A DNA stretch of 64,000 bases from Umbelopsis ramanniana AG (lineage: Eukaryota; Mucoromycota; Umbelopsidomycetes; Umbelopsidales; Umbelopsidaceae): NCBI RefSeq assembly GCF_025399195.1, contig NW_026252090.1, forward strand, positions 586,118 through 650,117. The letters run 5' to 3'. Shown piece after piece: positions 49,250 through 60,332 of this stretch. The position numbers and the translations under genes are program-made. The notes beneath the pieces are model-generated. The model made no database searches, was not told the origin of the DNA, and was given only the letters and a program-made list of their open reading frames with translations. Numbering within the stretch: position 1 is the first letter of the stretch; every line of letters starts with the position of its first letter.

Positions 49250-52200
49250 ATGGATTCCGATGCGAATCCGGAGGACGACGAAGTCATACACATTGCGACC
49301 AATTCCTTCACTGTGAGTTAGCCTTTGAATTTCCTCCGAAGAGGATAAGTGTACAAACAATGGTTGCAGTGAGCTCACAATTGCAATGCAGAATGGCGCA
49401 AGACTTCAACCAACAACACTGCGAAAGCAATTTAAACTGATAGAGCATCGGCGGAAAGTCAGGAAGGGAACACCTATCCATTTACCCTCTGTAAGTTAAA
49501 TACCGACTCTCAAATAATTCCTGTCGCTTCATTACTCAATCACAATTCATGTAGACCAACAAGACAGCGTCAGCGAGCCAAAAGCGACCCGCAACTATAA
49601 GTAGCGGATCTCAACTCCATCCTTTGTTACCTGAATCTAGCCGCACCACTCTTCTTCCTTCTAACCTTAACAAAATTGTGGGGTCAACTTCCAAGCATGC
49701 TGGTAATGAAACCTCTGTTAATTGGCGGCCTAGCTTGTTAGTCTTTTGACAATTGATAATTAATAACCGATGTATGGCATTTGACCCACCAAAGACAATA
49801 TCACCTCATCTATCAGCTCTCTTTCTGTTACAAATGCGGATGCTCCCATGTCTCGAAATACTATTACGACGAATAAGTTGGTATGTGATTTGAATGTTTG
49901 GATATTTTTTCGATTTTCGAGCAATTGGCTAATGCTTTTGAGATAGGATGAAACAAGCAACCACAGTAACGAAACAAGAAAGGCGAAAAGGAACTCAATG
50001 GTGGAGATATCTAGTGATGAGGATGATCGACCAGGTATGTAGCAATATCGCTTTATTCAATAGGAAGTTTTGCTTCCTTGAGGCTAAGCAGTTTCTCCAT
50101 GCTGATTGAGCCAAAGATCATTATCGTCAACTAAACTCGCCGTACTCTAAATTTACTGGTCCAGCACAAAAGGATTTGCACACCTATGGGAAGAAAAATG
50201 TAGTTGAGAAGCCTAGTATGCCAGTGAGGCGCAACTCTATTGTTAGTCGGATGGTAATTTCTACTTTAATCTTCACGAAGGCTGAACGAAAAACTCACAA
50301 CCACTAACTTCCTGGTACATAGAAGCGAAGAAACGGAGCAGATGCTGGGCCATCTGCTATCTCAATGTCCAAAAAACGACGATCAAGTTGGGATGTACGA
50401 AGCATCGAATCGAAGCAAGACCAAAGCAGCATGTCGCGACAACCTGCTTCAGCATCCAATACCACGAGCGATACTGTTAACAACGATATAGCAGTTTTAC
50501 CATCGCTTTCATTAAGCAACATAGTATGCGACGGAAAAAGAGTTCCAAGCTCGCCTTCCCAAGTTCAGAAAATGTTCATCACCAAAAACAATGAAATAGC
50601 TCTAAGATCTCAAAGCAAAGAAAACAAATTTGAGAAAAATGTACCTCGCCGTACTATCCGTACACTGGAGGTAAGACTTTTCTTTTGATCCACAGCTGAT
50701 TTTCCAAACTTTATACATAACTGTCCTTAGTATTACGCTGGAAATTCGAGTGGATTACATATGAAATTGGAAGGTATGTCCTTGTTGATTAGCCTATCTA
50801 TAAAATAAGTGCTAATAATGCCTCCAATCAATAGATGAAACCAGAATTACTGTTGTACTTTCACCAATTATAGAAGCAAATGAATTTACACGATTTCTTA
50901 CATCCTTGAAACTGGATAGCTTTTGCATTGCGCCATTTGAGTAAGAAGGAGTTTCAGGATATACATGTCTTCCGAACGCATTCTTACAGATCTTTACAGG
51001 AAGGCTGAATGGGAGAAGATTGTTGCTAGCGAAGGACTTCCATTGTTCACAAAGTACGTATACAACTTGACATACGATGTAACAAGTGGAGTAATAACGT
51101 GTTGTCTTTCAGCAAGCGAACACATGATGCTCATAAAGAAGCCAATTTGCCGGAGGATAATACATCAAAAGAAGAGACCTTATCTCAAGCTGTACTGCCT
51201 GAAAATACTGGCGCTGATGAAACGTAACTATATAATTGATTTTGACATCGCAATCATTGCTTGGCTAATATATTTCTCATTACGTATCAGATTATTTGTT
51301 TATCCCTTTACTGGCTACGGAGGTATCACTGTATCAAAAGCTGACGAAGCGCGACTGGATGATGGTGAATTTTTAAATGATAACATAATTGATTTCTACA
51401 TGAAATGGTATGTGCATCATTGCTGCAATAGTGCCGCTCCCTGTTACTAATGATATGATATGCAGGATTTTGGACCAACTTCATAACCGCGATCCCGAAC
51501 TAGCAAAGCAAGTCCACATCTTTAACAGCTTCTTTTATAAACGCTTAACTCAGCGTAACCGGAACTCAAGGTACACACTTTGATAGTAATCTTTTGATGG
51601 CCTATGACGTACTAAAGCAAAATTTTACAGGAAGGAGGAAACTGTATATGACCGTGTCAAAAAATGGACAGCAAAGATGAACTTGTTCGATAAAAGCTAT
51701 GTCTTTATTCCCATTAACGAGAAGTATGTATTAAGAACGTCCAAAAACCTGTCGGACACCTGTACTAACGAGGACTTTAGTTGGCACTGGTACTTAGCTA
51801 TAATATGCAATTTGAAAAAGATGATACCACCTGATGTAATTGGATCTGAAGATGTGAAGGAGGAGGTACTGCTTGCCAAAGACACTGCCGCTGATGCCTG
51901 CAATAGCAATCCAAACCTGGAGCAGATTGGCAACGAACACACACGATCACCAATGGATCTGGACAAGCCCAATGATACCCAGATCCGACCTACATCTCCC
52001 CCAGCTTCTGAATCGGTTTATGACTCGGTAAAGAGGCCCAATTTGCGATCTAGTGATAGCCCAGACGACACAGGCTCTTCACCAAATAGGTTAGAAACAT
52101 AACTATGCCTTATGCCCTAGTCTAGGTAGTATTAACACAAACGTTTGCTTTAGCCCTTGGATATTTTTGCTGGACTCTTTAGGAAACCGCCATCCTAAAT

Positions 52201-52574
52201 CATTTCAATGCTTACAACAATACCTAGCAGCCGAAGCGAAAGAAAGGATGAACGTAGATTTAGACCGAGCAGGCTGTAAGCCTCTGAGTTGTTATGGAAA
52301 GGTGCCACGGCAACGGAACTACTGTGATTGTGGTGTTTATTTACTTCACTATGCTGAAGTCTTCCTGTCAGATCCGCGAAAATACTTGACATTGTTATCT
52401 GTAAGTGGATTCCGATTGCATTGAAGGAACGATATGACGATGTTTAATTTTTGGCTGCAGGGCAAGCGCGATCAGCAGCAAGAATGGGCACCAACAGAAG
52501 CGCACGACAAGCGCCAAAAAATTCGGCAAGTCATTCATGAAACAGCTGAGCTACACAAATCTATGTCGAAATAA
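49250..52574 (+). CDS. ULP2: SUMO protease, Ulp2/SENP6-7 type
   Basis: Seventeen exons encode 755 residues: 49250-49312, 49392-49490, 49555-49702, 49795-49880, 49947-50034, 50117-50253, 50323-50670, 50731-50773, 50835-50940, 51000-51053, 51113-51223, 51291-51407, 51466-51570, 51631-51723, 51781-52089, 52154-52400 and 52461-52574. The first 340 residues are Ser/Lys/Arg-rich. The C48 peptidase domain starts near 430 (DDGEFLNDNIIDFYMKW). Catalytic residues are His535 (NWHWYLAII), Asp643 (PWIFLLDSLG), Gln689 and Cys695 (RNYCDCGVYLLHY). About 100 residues of Ser/Asp-rich sequence separate His from Asp, as in the split SENP6/7 and Ulp2 branch. It should cleave SUMO chains, probably in the nucleus. 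Confidence 0.9.
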
Positions 52575-52753
52575 TTTCGCTCGCCATTCCTTCTTCGTTT
52601 CTTCAATTAGATATCCAGTGTTCTAATAGCTGACGCTGGTTGTACATAAATCCATATTTAACAACTCTTGCTGCTTTATTTTGCTTTTTTCTTTGTAATA
52701 TCATTTTCTATTCCATCTTGTGATGGTGTCACAGCCATTACTGACCAATGAAT

Positions 52754-54029
52754 CTATTTGCATATTGATGGTATGTTGTACTTTTTGAGTTCATAATACT
52801 TTGGCAGTATGCTCATACTGCAGACTGATTTGAAGATGGAAACAAAAATCACTATGTCAGGCGACTTCAAATCGACCCTAAGATGCAATGATTAGAACGC
52901 ATATGCATTATTTCTTTTGTTAAAGAAGATGACTTACGTCAAAGTCGGAGGAAGAGAAGGTGCAATGCATTTTATGATGTCCTGCCTCTTTAGTCGTTCA
53001 TTGTTCCGAATCTCGCTTACTATTGCGATCTTTGAATGCAAGGTGCCTTCATTGACAAAGTAATCACTTTTGACTTGTTCAAACGTTTTCGATATATCTT
53101 CCTCAAAGCTATTGCAAATATAGTCCACTGGAATCCATCGCTGCAAATACAGTCATTAGTGAAACGAAGGATTTGATCCTACGCTTGTAAAAAGCAAAGA
53201 CTTACACTGCAATAACTTGTTTTCGAAATCACCTTTTCTCGATCTTCTGAGGATAGGCTAAGCAAGTGCTCTGAAAATTTTATCCGTTAGGAGGGATTTC
53301 TTTCACAAAGACAAGGTACTTAGTTCATACCAATCAGTTTTCGAATAAAATGTGTTGGCGTAACATCGACACGAAATCGTAAGAAAAGTAGCCCTGAGCA
53401 TCCACTATCGACAGCTTCGAGCATTTTATCCTTCTTCCCTTCTTCGTCACCACCTTTTTCTTTTTTTGCCTGTTCGTCGCCACTGTTGCTCTCATCAATG
53501 AATGACTCGTCTACATCCAAATCATCTTCAAGCCGCTCCCACGTAGATTGCCGATTTGGAAAGAGCTTAGCAATATATTCCAAAAGAAATTGTTGTGCTT
53601 GTCCCTAGTATAACGTTTAGGTGCTGTGCTAGGTTCTACTAATTTTTTTGTTGAAAATTATATTTATTCACTTACCAGTGCCCTCGTTTCGCTTCCAACT
53701 ACGCAAGATATCTAAAGGCGGAACTTTAGCTTACCATCAAATGAGAAATATTGCACTAAATACTTTACCAATAATCCTTGTGCATTTCTTGACCTCTTCA
53801 AAAGACTTGAATGCTTGCTTAGCCATCTTGATTTGAATTTGCCTCTATGAATGGGAGTAGTGTTCTTTTTCTGCTTGACATCTACCTCTTGCTCGTTATG
53901 AACAACAGTAGGGGTTTGTTCCTTCAAAGGAGAAATAGGCGTGGATTGATCGCTATTGATTTTTTTATCCTTTGTTGATTGAACGATGCTGTCATCCACA
54001 GAGAGCTTTCTTTTATGTTGGCTGCCCAT
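52754..54029 (-). CDS. TAN1: tRNA acetyltransferase adaptor Tan1 (THUMPD1)
   Basis: Six exons, 54029-53769, 53711-53676, 53604-53331, 53270-53206, 53140-52938 and 52877-52754, encode 320 residues. A Lys-rich N-terminus precedes GLLISCVVGSETRALGQAQQ and FLLEYIAKLFP. A THUMP domain occupies the second half (RWIPVDYICNSFEEDI, KIAIVSEIRNNERLKRQDII) and ends with the conserved VDLKSPDIVIFVSIFKSVC block. Tan1 binds tRNA through THUMP and is needed for N4-acetylcytidine at position 12 of tRNA-Leu and tRNA-Ser with the Kre33/NAT10 acetyltransferase. Exon 2 is only 36 bases. The start at 54029 is the first ATG in the frame; upstream codons lead to stops. It diverges from the dehydrogenase gene 158 bases away. 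Confidence 0.9.
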
Positions 54030-54187
54030 AGTGTTCGCAATACTCTGTGATTTTTTGATCGCTTCGATCAAACAGTCATGACATACCACGTGACATTATG
54101 CTAGATTTTTGTGCCTGCTTTCTGATTTCACCTGCAGCCTATTGAAAGTGCTCTGAACCGTTACTCACACTTACCCACGCTTTTCAG

Positions 54188-55292
54188 ATGGTTGTCAATT
54201 GGGGCATTATTGGCACTGGTAACATTGCGAATGCATTCGCAAGTGCTTTAAAGCATGCTAAGGAGGCAAAGCTGGTTGCCGTCGGAAGCAGGTCAAAGCA
54301 GAGCGCTGTCAAGTTTGGGACTACGTACGGAATACCAGAAGAACACTGCCACCCTACATACGATGATCTGTTCAGTGACCCCAAAGTGCATGCCGTGTAT
54401 ATATGTACACCTCATCCTTATCATTGCGAGTTGGCTTTGATGGGTGCAAAAGCTGGAAAGCACCTACTAGTTGAAAAACCTATGGCAATGAACGAAAAGG
54501 AAGCCGTCCAGATCATTAATGCTGCCAAAGACAACAATGTTTTCTTAATGGAAGGGTATATGTATAGGTGCCACCCTCAAACAAAAAAGCTTTGCGAGAT
54601 CATTAGTCAAGGTCTTATTGGAGATGTAAAGCTCATTAGAGCAAATTTTAGCTACAATGGCACATCGTATGGTCCCGAGTCAAGAGTTTGGAACAATGAA
54701 CTTGGCGGAGGGGCACTACTAGATATCGGCGGATGTAAGTATATTTGATTTTGAACGTTCTCCTCCTAAACTAGCATATTTACCACGTTTCGTTGTCAAA
54801 GACCCTTTATCGCTTGCAAGGCTGGTTGCAGGTGCCGCCAGAGGCTTACCCTTTTCCAATGCTGACAGCCTACAGGCTACGGGTAAACTTAGCGCAACCA
54901 ATGTTGACGAATGGACGATTGCAAGTTTAAGTTTCTCAAACAATGAAATCGGAGCACAACTGTTTACCGGTATTTTTGCTGATAGCGATTGTACAGCGGA
55001 GGTAATTGGGAGTGAAGGAACTGTACGGTTGAGCAGTCCATGGAGACCTGATGTCCCTGAAATGGGTAAACCGACTATTGTTTTGACGAAATCTGGCGAG
55101 GAACCAACTACCATCGAGGACTATGCCACTCTGGGAACAAGTATCTTTGTCTATGAAGCTGAGGAGGTCTCTAACGCCATTCTAGCTGGCCAAAAGGAGT
55201 GTCGCTTTATGACTTGGGAGGATAGCATTGGTCAAGTCAAGGCTATGGATGAGTGGAGACGTCAAATTGGCTTGAAGTACAATGCAGATTAA
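54188..55292 (+). CDS. Gfo/Idh/MocA-family dehydrogenase (dihydrodiol dehydrogenase-like)
   Basis: Two exons, 54188-54734 and 54802-55292, encode 345 residues. The N-terminal Rossmann fold has WGIIGTGNIANAFASAL, and the cofactor-domain end has HLLVEKPMAMNEKEA with the catalytic-type Lys in EKP. GALLDIGGYPLSLARLV and a beta-sheet C-terminal domain follow. The pattern is that of animal DHDH and fungal D-xylose 1-dehydrogenase-type enzymes: NADP-dependent oxidation of a sugar or diol. The exact substrate cannot be deduced. No targeting signal is present, so it should be cytosolic. The Gly-rich fingerprint and EKP motif make the family secure. Confidence 0.9.
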
Positions 55293-55884
55293 TTCATTAG
55301 AATTGATTTTAGACGTTTTAAGCTATTTGACCTGACTTCGACGATGCCATTAGACTCTCATGCACTATTATTTCTGTACGAATCTGAACCGTGTTCCAAT
55401 AAACTCAAGCCAACCTTTGTCTTTCACTTTTAATTGGTTGACCCCCGCGCTTCATTTGATAATATGGAATCTTGCCCTCTCAGTCTAAAACGACAATTCC
55501 AACAAGATTATTCGGAGACGATTGTATACATCTTTCGTACATGTCGATACTCTGTTTTCAACACCTGACAGTTCCTCTGTTGGCACCTTCATATCAGCTT
55601 CCGTAGAGCATCTCAGATATATCCTTTATATCGAATGTCAGGCACATCAGCGCCAAAATGGTGATTGTCGCCCAGGCAAATCTTAATGAGTAGTAACAAT
55701 TAGATCGCCTTTCTGTACGTTTATTAGATTTATGGTACTTAAAGGAAGTAGATCCTGAATCTCTATAATAGTCAAGTTTATCTCCTATTTTGCCTGAACG
55801 CCTTTTCGAAACTCTTCACTTAAAATTGAAAAAATAAAGAGTTTAGCTTGATTGATCCAAACAAAAAAAGTGAATAACTGAGTC
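55293..55884. other. Convergent spacer, dehydrogenase / GCD2
   Basis: About 590 AT-rich bases between convergent stops. No gene, hairpin or repeat was recognised. Confidence 0.45.
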
Positions 55885-57700
55885 TTACTTGTATTCACGC
55901 CAAATTACAGGAGCAGAAGTGCAGGGAATGAGTCCGACTTCAGTAACAACAAGTGTAATGTGTTTGGAAGGTGTCACATCGTAATGCAAATTCAGAAGTC
56001 GAAGATTTGGTACGTCGCGCCAGTTCGTTAATGAATTGGAGCTATTTTCATCGTTAGATTTCTTGACAACAAGTTCGTCGGGATTACCTATGAAATCAAA
56101 TAATGGTTTGAGCACTCCATGACTAACTTCGTCATCACCATACACAATATTTACCCATTTCGTTCAACACCAGTGAATCTACTTGCGTTCGATTGACGAA
56201 CTTGTATGTCTCACAGCATACCATGACGGGAATTTGTTTGTCGCTGGCCGCCATGGCAACCATTGCTGTACCGATTCGAGAATATACTGCCCCGTTGTTG
56301 AGCAATGCATGCGCCCCAAGAATGACTTTGGTGACATCCTTCAAAACTACATATATGCTGGACAGAAGAACATATGTACAATCTATTCCAGCAGATACCA
56401 GGCGTCTCAGCAAATGTTTACCTTTTCGTAATTGTGAGTAACGTGAATCAGATATTAGTTGGTTAACATGATGAACCTTACCTTCAAACATTGGGCGGCT
56501 ATCGACAACAACAACTCTAAATTCGTAACCACTCCGCTTGGCTTCCAATAGCAAGGCCTCCACAACCGATGACTTCGCATATGTCAATATAACATCGCCA
56601 TTTTGTATCTTTTGCATGCCATTTTCGACGATTAGCCGATCAGCAACTGTTATTCGTTCTTTAATGAAATATTCGATGCGTTCTACTAGGCGGTTTCGAG
56701 CCTAGAAAAATTTCATGAGTTTACGTTTCTCTTAACGAGTGCAGAGATGTAGATACTTACACTTTCGTCAGTCAGTGGTGGATCCTCTTCCACAATTTCT
56801 GAAATCTCTTTTTTGAGCCAACGGATACACTCTCGCATGCTGAGGGACATTGGGCGCACGCTTAATAAATAGGCGATGTGTGGATCCAAATATTTCTGGA
56901 TATGTCTGGAGAATGACGCATCAGAAGGCGGCTTGTGGTCTTGTATAATCTGGTTAACATTAGGTTAGCACACTCAGTCCCATATATGAGGAATGACACT
57001 GTAATAAGTACTGCGCTATACCTTTGCAAAAGTCATCAGCATTGCTACGCATCTCGCATTTGAACCAACCATTTTATGCTCTGCAAATCGAAGGCCAAGA
57101 GCAAGAACGGCTGGGTGCAAGTCTTTGTTGGTGTTGCTGGCAGTATTTGGCTTCTTGGGCGGATCCAAGTGGGATAACCAAGGAACTTCATTCAATCTTT
57201 TCTGTTGCTTTTTTGCTTGTTTTTCAGCATCGGGAGCAGGTGACTGTGGGGTATTGGCAGTTGATCCAATTTTAGGTGAAGCAACCTTTCTGTGCGCCTC
57301 CTGTTCCGACGCCTTTTTGGCAGAGGAGGGTAGGCCAGCCGCCTTTCGATCTTGCTTTTCCAAGACTTTTTGCTCCTGTAATGCTCTCCTTTCTGCTTTG
57401 GTCATGTCTTTCAGCGACTTTCGGGCACCAGATTGAGGGTGACCCAGTGCAGGAGAACCGCTCGATTGTCCTAAAGTATTATATCGTTTATAAACCGCTT
57501 TCCTGCTTGTTTTCTGATTTTTTCGCTTACCTTCTGATGTCGAAGCGGATGCTTTGGAACCGTGCTGGCTCATTTCGTGCGATTGCTGCAAAGCCCAAGT
57601 ATAGCAATGTTAGTTTTATAAAATATGCGCATTTCAAAAGGTTTCAAGATGTCAGCCAAGCGAACAAATATAGTCAATTACATACGTTTGACGTACTCAT
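55885..57700 (-). CDS. GCD2: Translation initiation factor eIF2B, delta subunit
   Basis: Six exons, 57700-57686, 57585-57022, 56949-56761, 56701-56482, 56421-56155 and 56087-55885, encode 485 residues. The first exon is 15 bases (MSTSN). A Lys/Ser/Gln-rich N-terminus includes KDMTKAERRALQEQKV, typical of eIF2B-delta. The C-terminal alpha/beta regulatory domain shows ILTYAKSSVVEALLLEAK, VVVVDSRPMFEGK, GAHALLNNGAVYSRIGTAMV and VCCETYKFV. With the other eIF2B subunits it exchanges GDP for GTP on eIF2 and senses phospho-eIF2-alpha. A 60-base segment with perfect intron ends (GTAAGC...TTTAG at 57531-57472) lies in frame inside exon 2. It may be spliced out, giving 465 residues. Confidence 0.92.
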
Positions 57701-57922
57701 CACTTGTATCTTTTAAGCACTAGTACTTAGCCTACAGATGCTATTAGTTTAGCTTTACAGGTGATAGTTGCAAGTAAACAATACTGGACGTGCAGTGCCG
57801 AAGGAATTGCTCAGTAGGGAGAAGTTTGCAAGTCACAGCTTAGCTCAAATTCTGACTCACGGTGGCTTTGACCAAAATTTGCTGTGGAGCATCTTTTGCC
57901 TGTCAAAGAAACATCACCAACA
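57701..57922. promoter_or_regulatory. Divergent promoter, GCD2 / MRPL32
   Basis: A 222-base interval between start codons of two translation-related genes. No specific site was recognised. Confidence 0.4.
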
Positions 57923-58246
57923 ATGGCAGCAGTAATGCGATCGTTGCAAACCGCCAGCGTTCCTCGTCTGAATCTGTTGTTCAGACCTCTATTTGCAAAC
58001 ACCCTTGGTACTGCGATTCGGCAAAATACTTTTCAGGTACCTGCCTGGCTAGGTCCCATCCTTTGGGCTGTCCCAAAGAAGAAAACTTCTCATTCTAAAA
58101 AGCGCATGAGAGCTTCAAACAAAGGACTGAAGCAAGCCGAGAATATAACCAGCTGCCCTGCATGTGGGAACGCAAAACTTATGCATCACGTATGCCGACA
58201 CTGCTATCAAGAGATTAAACATCGCAGTAAACTTGCATCTCCTTAG
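57923..58246 (+). CDS. MRPL32: Mitochondrial ribosomal protein bL32m
   Basis: A single exon of 107 residues from ATG 57923. The N-terminus (MAAVMRSLQTASVPRLNLLF) is rich in Arg, Leu and Ser and reads as a mitochondrial presequence. After WAVPKKKTSHSKKRMRASNK, the conserved bL32 core, there is a zinc site CPACGNAKLMHHVCRHC with two CxxC pairs. In yeast, Mrpl32 is matured by the m-AAA protease before joining the large mitoribosomal subunit. The AVPKKKTSHSK segment follows the usual processing region. It is one of the few intronless genes here, but short. Confidence 0.95.
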   Translation: MAAVMRSLQTASVPRLNLLFRPLFANTLGTAIRQNTFQVPAWLGPILWAVPKKKTSHSKKRMRASNKGLKQAENITSCPACGNAKLMHHVCRHCYQEIKHRSKLASP

Positions 58247-58652
58247 ATTGCTAAGGTATCGTCAGGATTATCGCTATTCAGTCTCGTAATACAGAAACAT
58301 ACTTTTGTTGTAAATAATTCCCTGTTCCTATTCAATTGTCGGCCGATGTACCCATAGAAAAACATTTGCGAATAAAGTATCCCTCGCCCTAGAATTAAAG
58401 CTGAAAATCGCATTTGTCAACCGTTCCTTTCTATGCAGTAATATTTTTTAATTCTCACATAAGCATATATATAAACTATTGATAGAATCAGCTTGACAAG
58501 GACTTCAGCTTGCCAAATTGCTTAGGCTCACAGATCGCAGGCGAATTTCTGGTTAAAACCGATGATGTCAACAAATAAAGTCAGTCACATTTGTTTGCAC
58601 AGATGTCATTCACGCTCGATTTTCAGTTAGCGGCAGCCTTTTCTCACTCAAA
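58247..58652. other. Intergenic: MRPL32 3' flank
   Basis: About 405 AT-rich bases with the upstream region of the small membrane protein. Nothing else was recognised. Confidence 0.45.
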
Positions 58653-58835
58653 ATGGACTACGAAAAACGACAATTGCAACAGAGCCAAGAAGGAGAAGGC
58701 TTCATCGCAGCCATCAAGTCAGAACTCTTTGCTCCCGAAAAGCGACAAGGAAACATCAACATTGCTTTGTCGTTGACTGTATTCACTGGAGCAATCGTAT
58801 TCCTTAGAAACTTTGGTGATCTTTTAGCGGTCTAA
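58653..58835 (+). CDS. Small single-span membrane protein, Tom6-like
   Basis: Sixty residues in one exon from ATG 58653. A Gln/Glu-rich N-terminus leads to ELFAPEKRQGN and then one hydrophobic helix (INIALSLTVFTGAIVFLRNF), ending GDLLAV. Size, a single C-terminal membrane span and the pattern of a Pro-Glu..Asn motif before the helix resemble the N. crassa Tom6 tail-anchored subunit of the mitochondrial TOM import channel. The similarity is short and was judged from memory of the family's layout, so it is tentative. Codon use and clear helix make a real gene likely. Confidence 0.55.
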   Translation: MDYEKRQLQQSQEGEGFIAAIKSELFAPEKRQGNINIALSLTVFTGAIVFLRNFGDLLAV

Positions 58836-59025
58836 AAACGAACACCTAGGCCAATCTGCAATCTCGCTGATCAAGACGCGAAGGCGGATTATAACATTTT
58901 ATAGATCTCTTGTAATTCGAAGGAGGGTTTTGATTTCATTTGTATATTCATTCAATGCAAAATTATAAAACCTATGTTGTCGTTTCTGGCTGTGTTGCAC
59001 TGCTTACGATAACTAATATGTAAAA

Positions 59026-60132
59026 TTATGTATACATGCGGTGATGATCCGCATCAATTCTACCACTGTCTTTGCCGAACTTTCTGCTTCGTAAAATACT
59101 TTGAAGGTTGTCATAATCTAATGACGGGCAGGTCACATCGAGATCTTCTAATGCAGTCGCGAAGGCAGCCGTTGTTTCATCTGTTATCAATGCTTTTCCT
59201 AGTGACGATTCTTGCAATGTAAATAATGCTACGCAAGGTAATTGGTGCAGCTCACACTTCCGGCAGGTATTGATTAGTGAGTGGCTTTACACAAAACCTC
59301 TCATTTAAATACGGAGCTTACATATGTCAATATGGCAGCAGATATTCCGGTTGTTAGGTTCGGTGCACTAAGCATATCAAGCTGGGATGACTACGAGTAA
59401 CAAAAAATAATAATCAGCAAACCAGGACCAATGATAGAGTTTATGTATGTCAAGGCATGGAGTGCTTTTACCTTCCTGCCAAGAGAGGACCTTAAATATT
59501 TCACAATTGGAACGGTTTCGCGCTCCTGTCGATTAAATGTGATGTAGTTGGAAGCTAGATACGAGTCAAAAAGTATCACTCTGACGATAACCTTGGTTAC
59601 TTCTCTGCAATATGCGATACATTTAATTGTGATGCCTTACTCTTTACAAGGAAGTTGTTGGAAAAGAGCAACGGTCGCAGCGAACACCATTTCATCCGGT
59701 ATTTTCTCCTCACTGATGATAGCAAGATCGGTACTACTATTGGAGCTCGCAAATATAGATGCTATAATCTTCGGTCAAAGGTTAGCAAGCGTGTATATTA
59801 AGTGGTAGCAAACACAACTGAATACCTTGTCTTTCAATTGAATGCTTCCCACTTTCGTTCCAGTAGAATAGGATGCTTTAAGAAAGACTTCACCCGGGCC
59901 ATATGTTCCATAGAAAATTGTGCAGCTATTCATAGAATCTTCTTTAACAAGTTTGACTTTTATAGTATCGAGATCTAACTTGTCAACAACCTCGGCTAAA
60001 TCTTCGTCACTGGAATCCTCGTCGAAAGCATATCGGGTTGGAATGGTTGGAAATTCGTCACTAAAGTCCTATTTGGAAGGCTTTTCAATAAATGCTTGAG
60101 TATAGTTATGAAGATGCACTTTAGTTTACCAT
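59026..60132 (-). CDS. PSMG1: Proteasome assembly chaperone 1-like (PSMG1/Pba1)
   Basis: Six exons, 60132-60130 (the ATG alone), 60068-59826, 59768-59641, 59604-59472, 59390-59322 and 59256-59026, encode 268 residues (human PSMG1 about 288). The C-terminal half tracks PSMG1: VILFDSYLASNYI, then a YLRSSL element, APNLTTGISAAILTYCEV, HQLPCVALFTLQESSLG, and a C-terminus ending DADHHRMYT. The chaperone pairs with PSMG2/Pba2 and guides assembly of the 20S alpha ring; in the family a C-terminal HbYX-like motif docks on the ring. Here the tail reads RMYT, close to NIYT of the human protein. Identification rests on these blocks in order and is moderately secure. Confidence 0.75.
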
Positions 60133-60332
60133 AGTGTATTTATTGCAGGTTCAGCGTGTACGGAACTTCTTTGTTCGTTTCGTGGACCTCGTTCGCATCG
60201 CGTGCAGAGTGATGTCACACTCCGCTCCATCGCATTTGACATTTATTTAATGGTACAAAACTATAAGCTTTTTCTTTTTTAAAGTTTTATCGCATTCTCA
60301 AAGCATACTCAAGAAGGGCATATTTGCGCAGG
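60133..60332. promoter_or_regulatory. Divergent promoter, PSMG1-like / golgin
   Basis: A 200-base interval containing a GC-richer block (60175-60235) with TGATGTCACAC, a CRE-like sequence, near 60210. Its role is not established. Confidence 0.4.

Noticed and set aside
50941-50957. A 17-base intron in the SUMO protease (GTAAG...TTCAG)
   Set aside because: Too short to be spliced; the acceptor at 50999 gives a normal 59-base intron and keeps phase.
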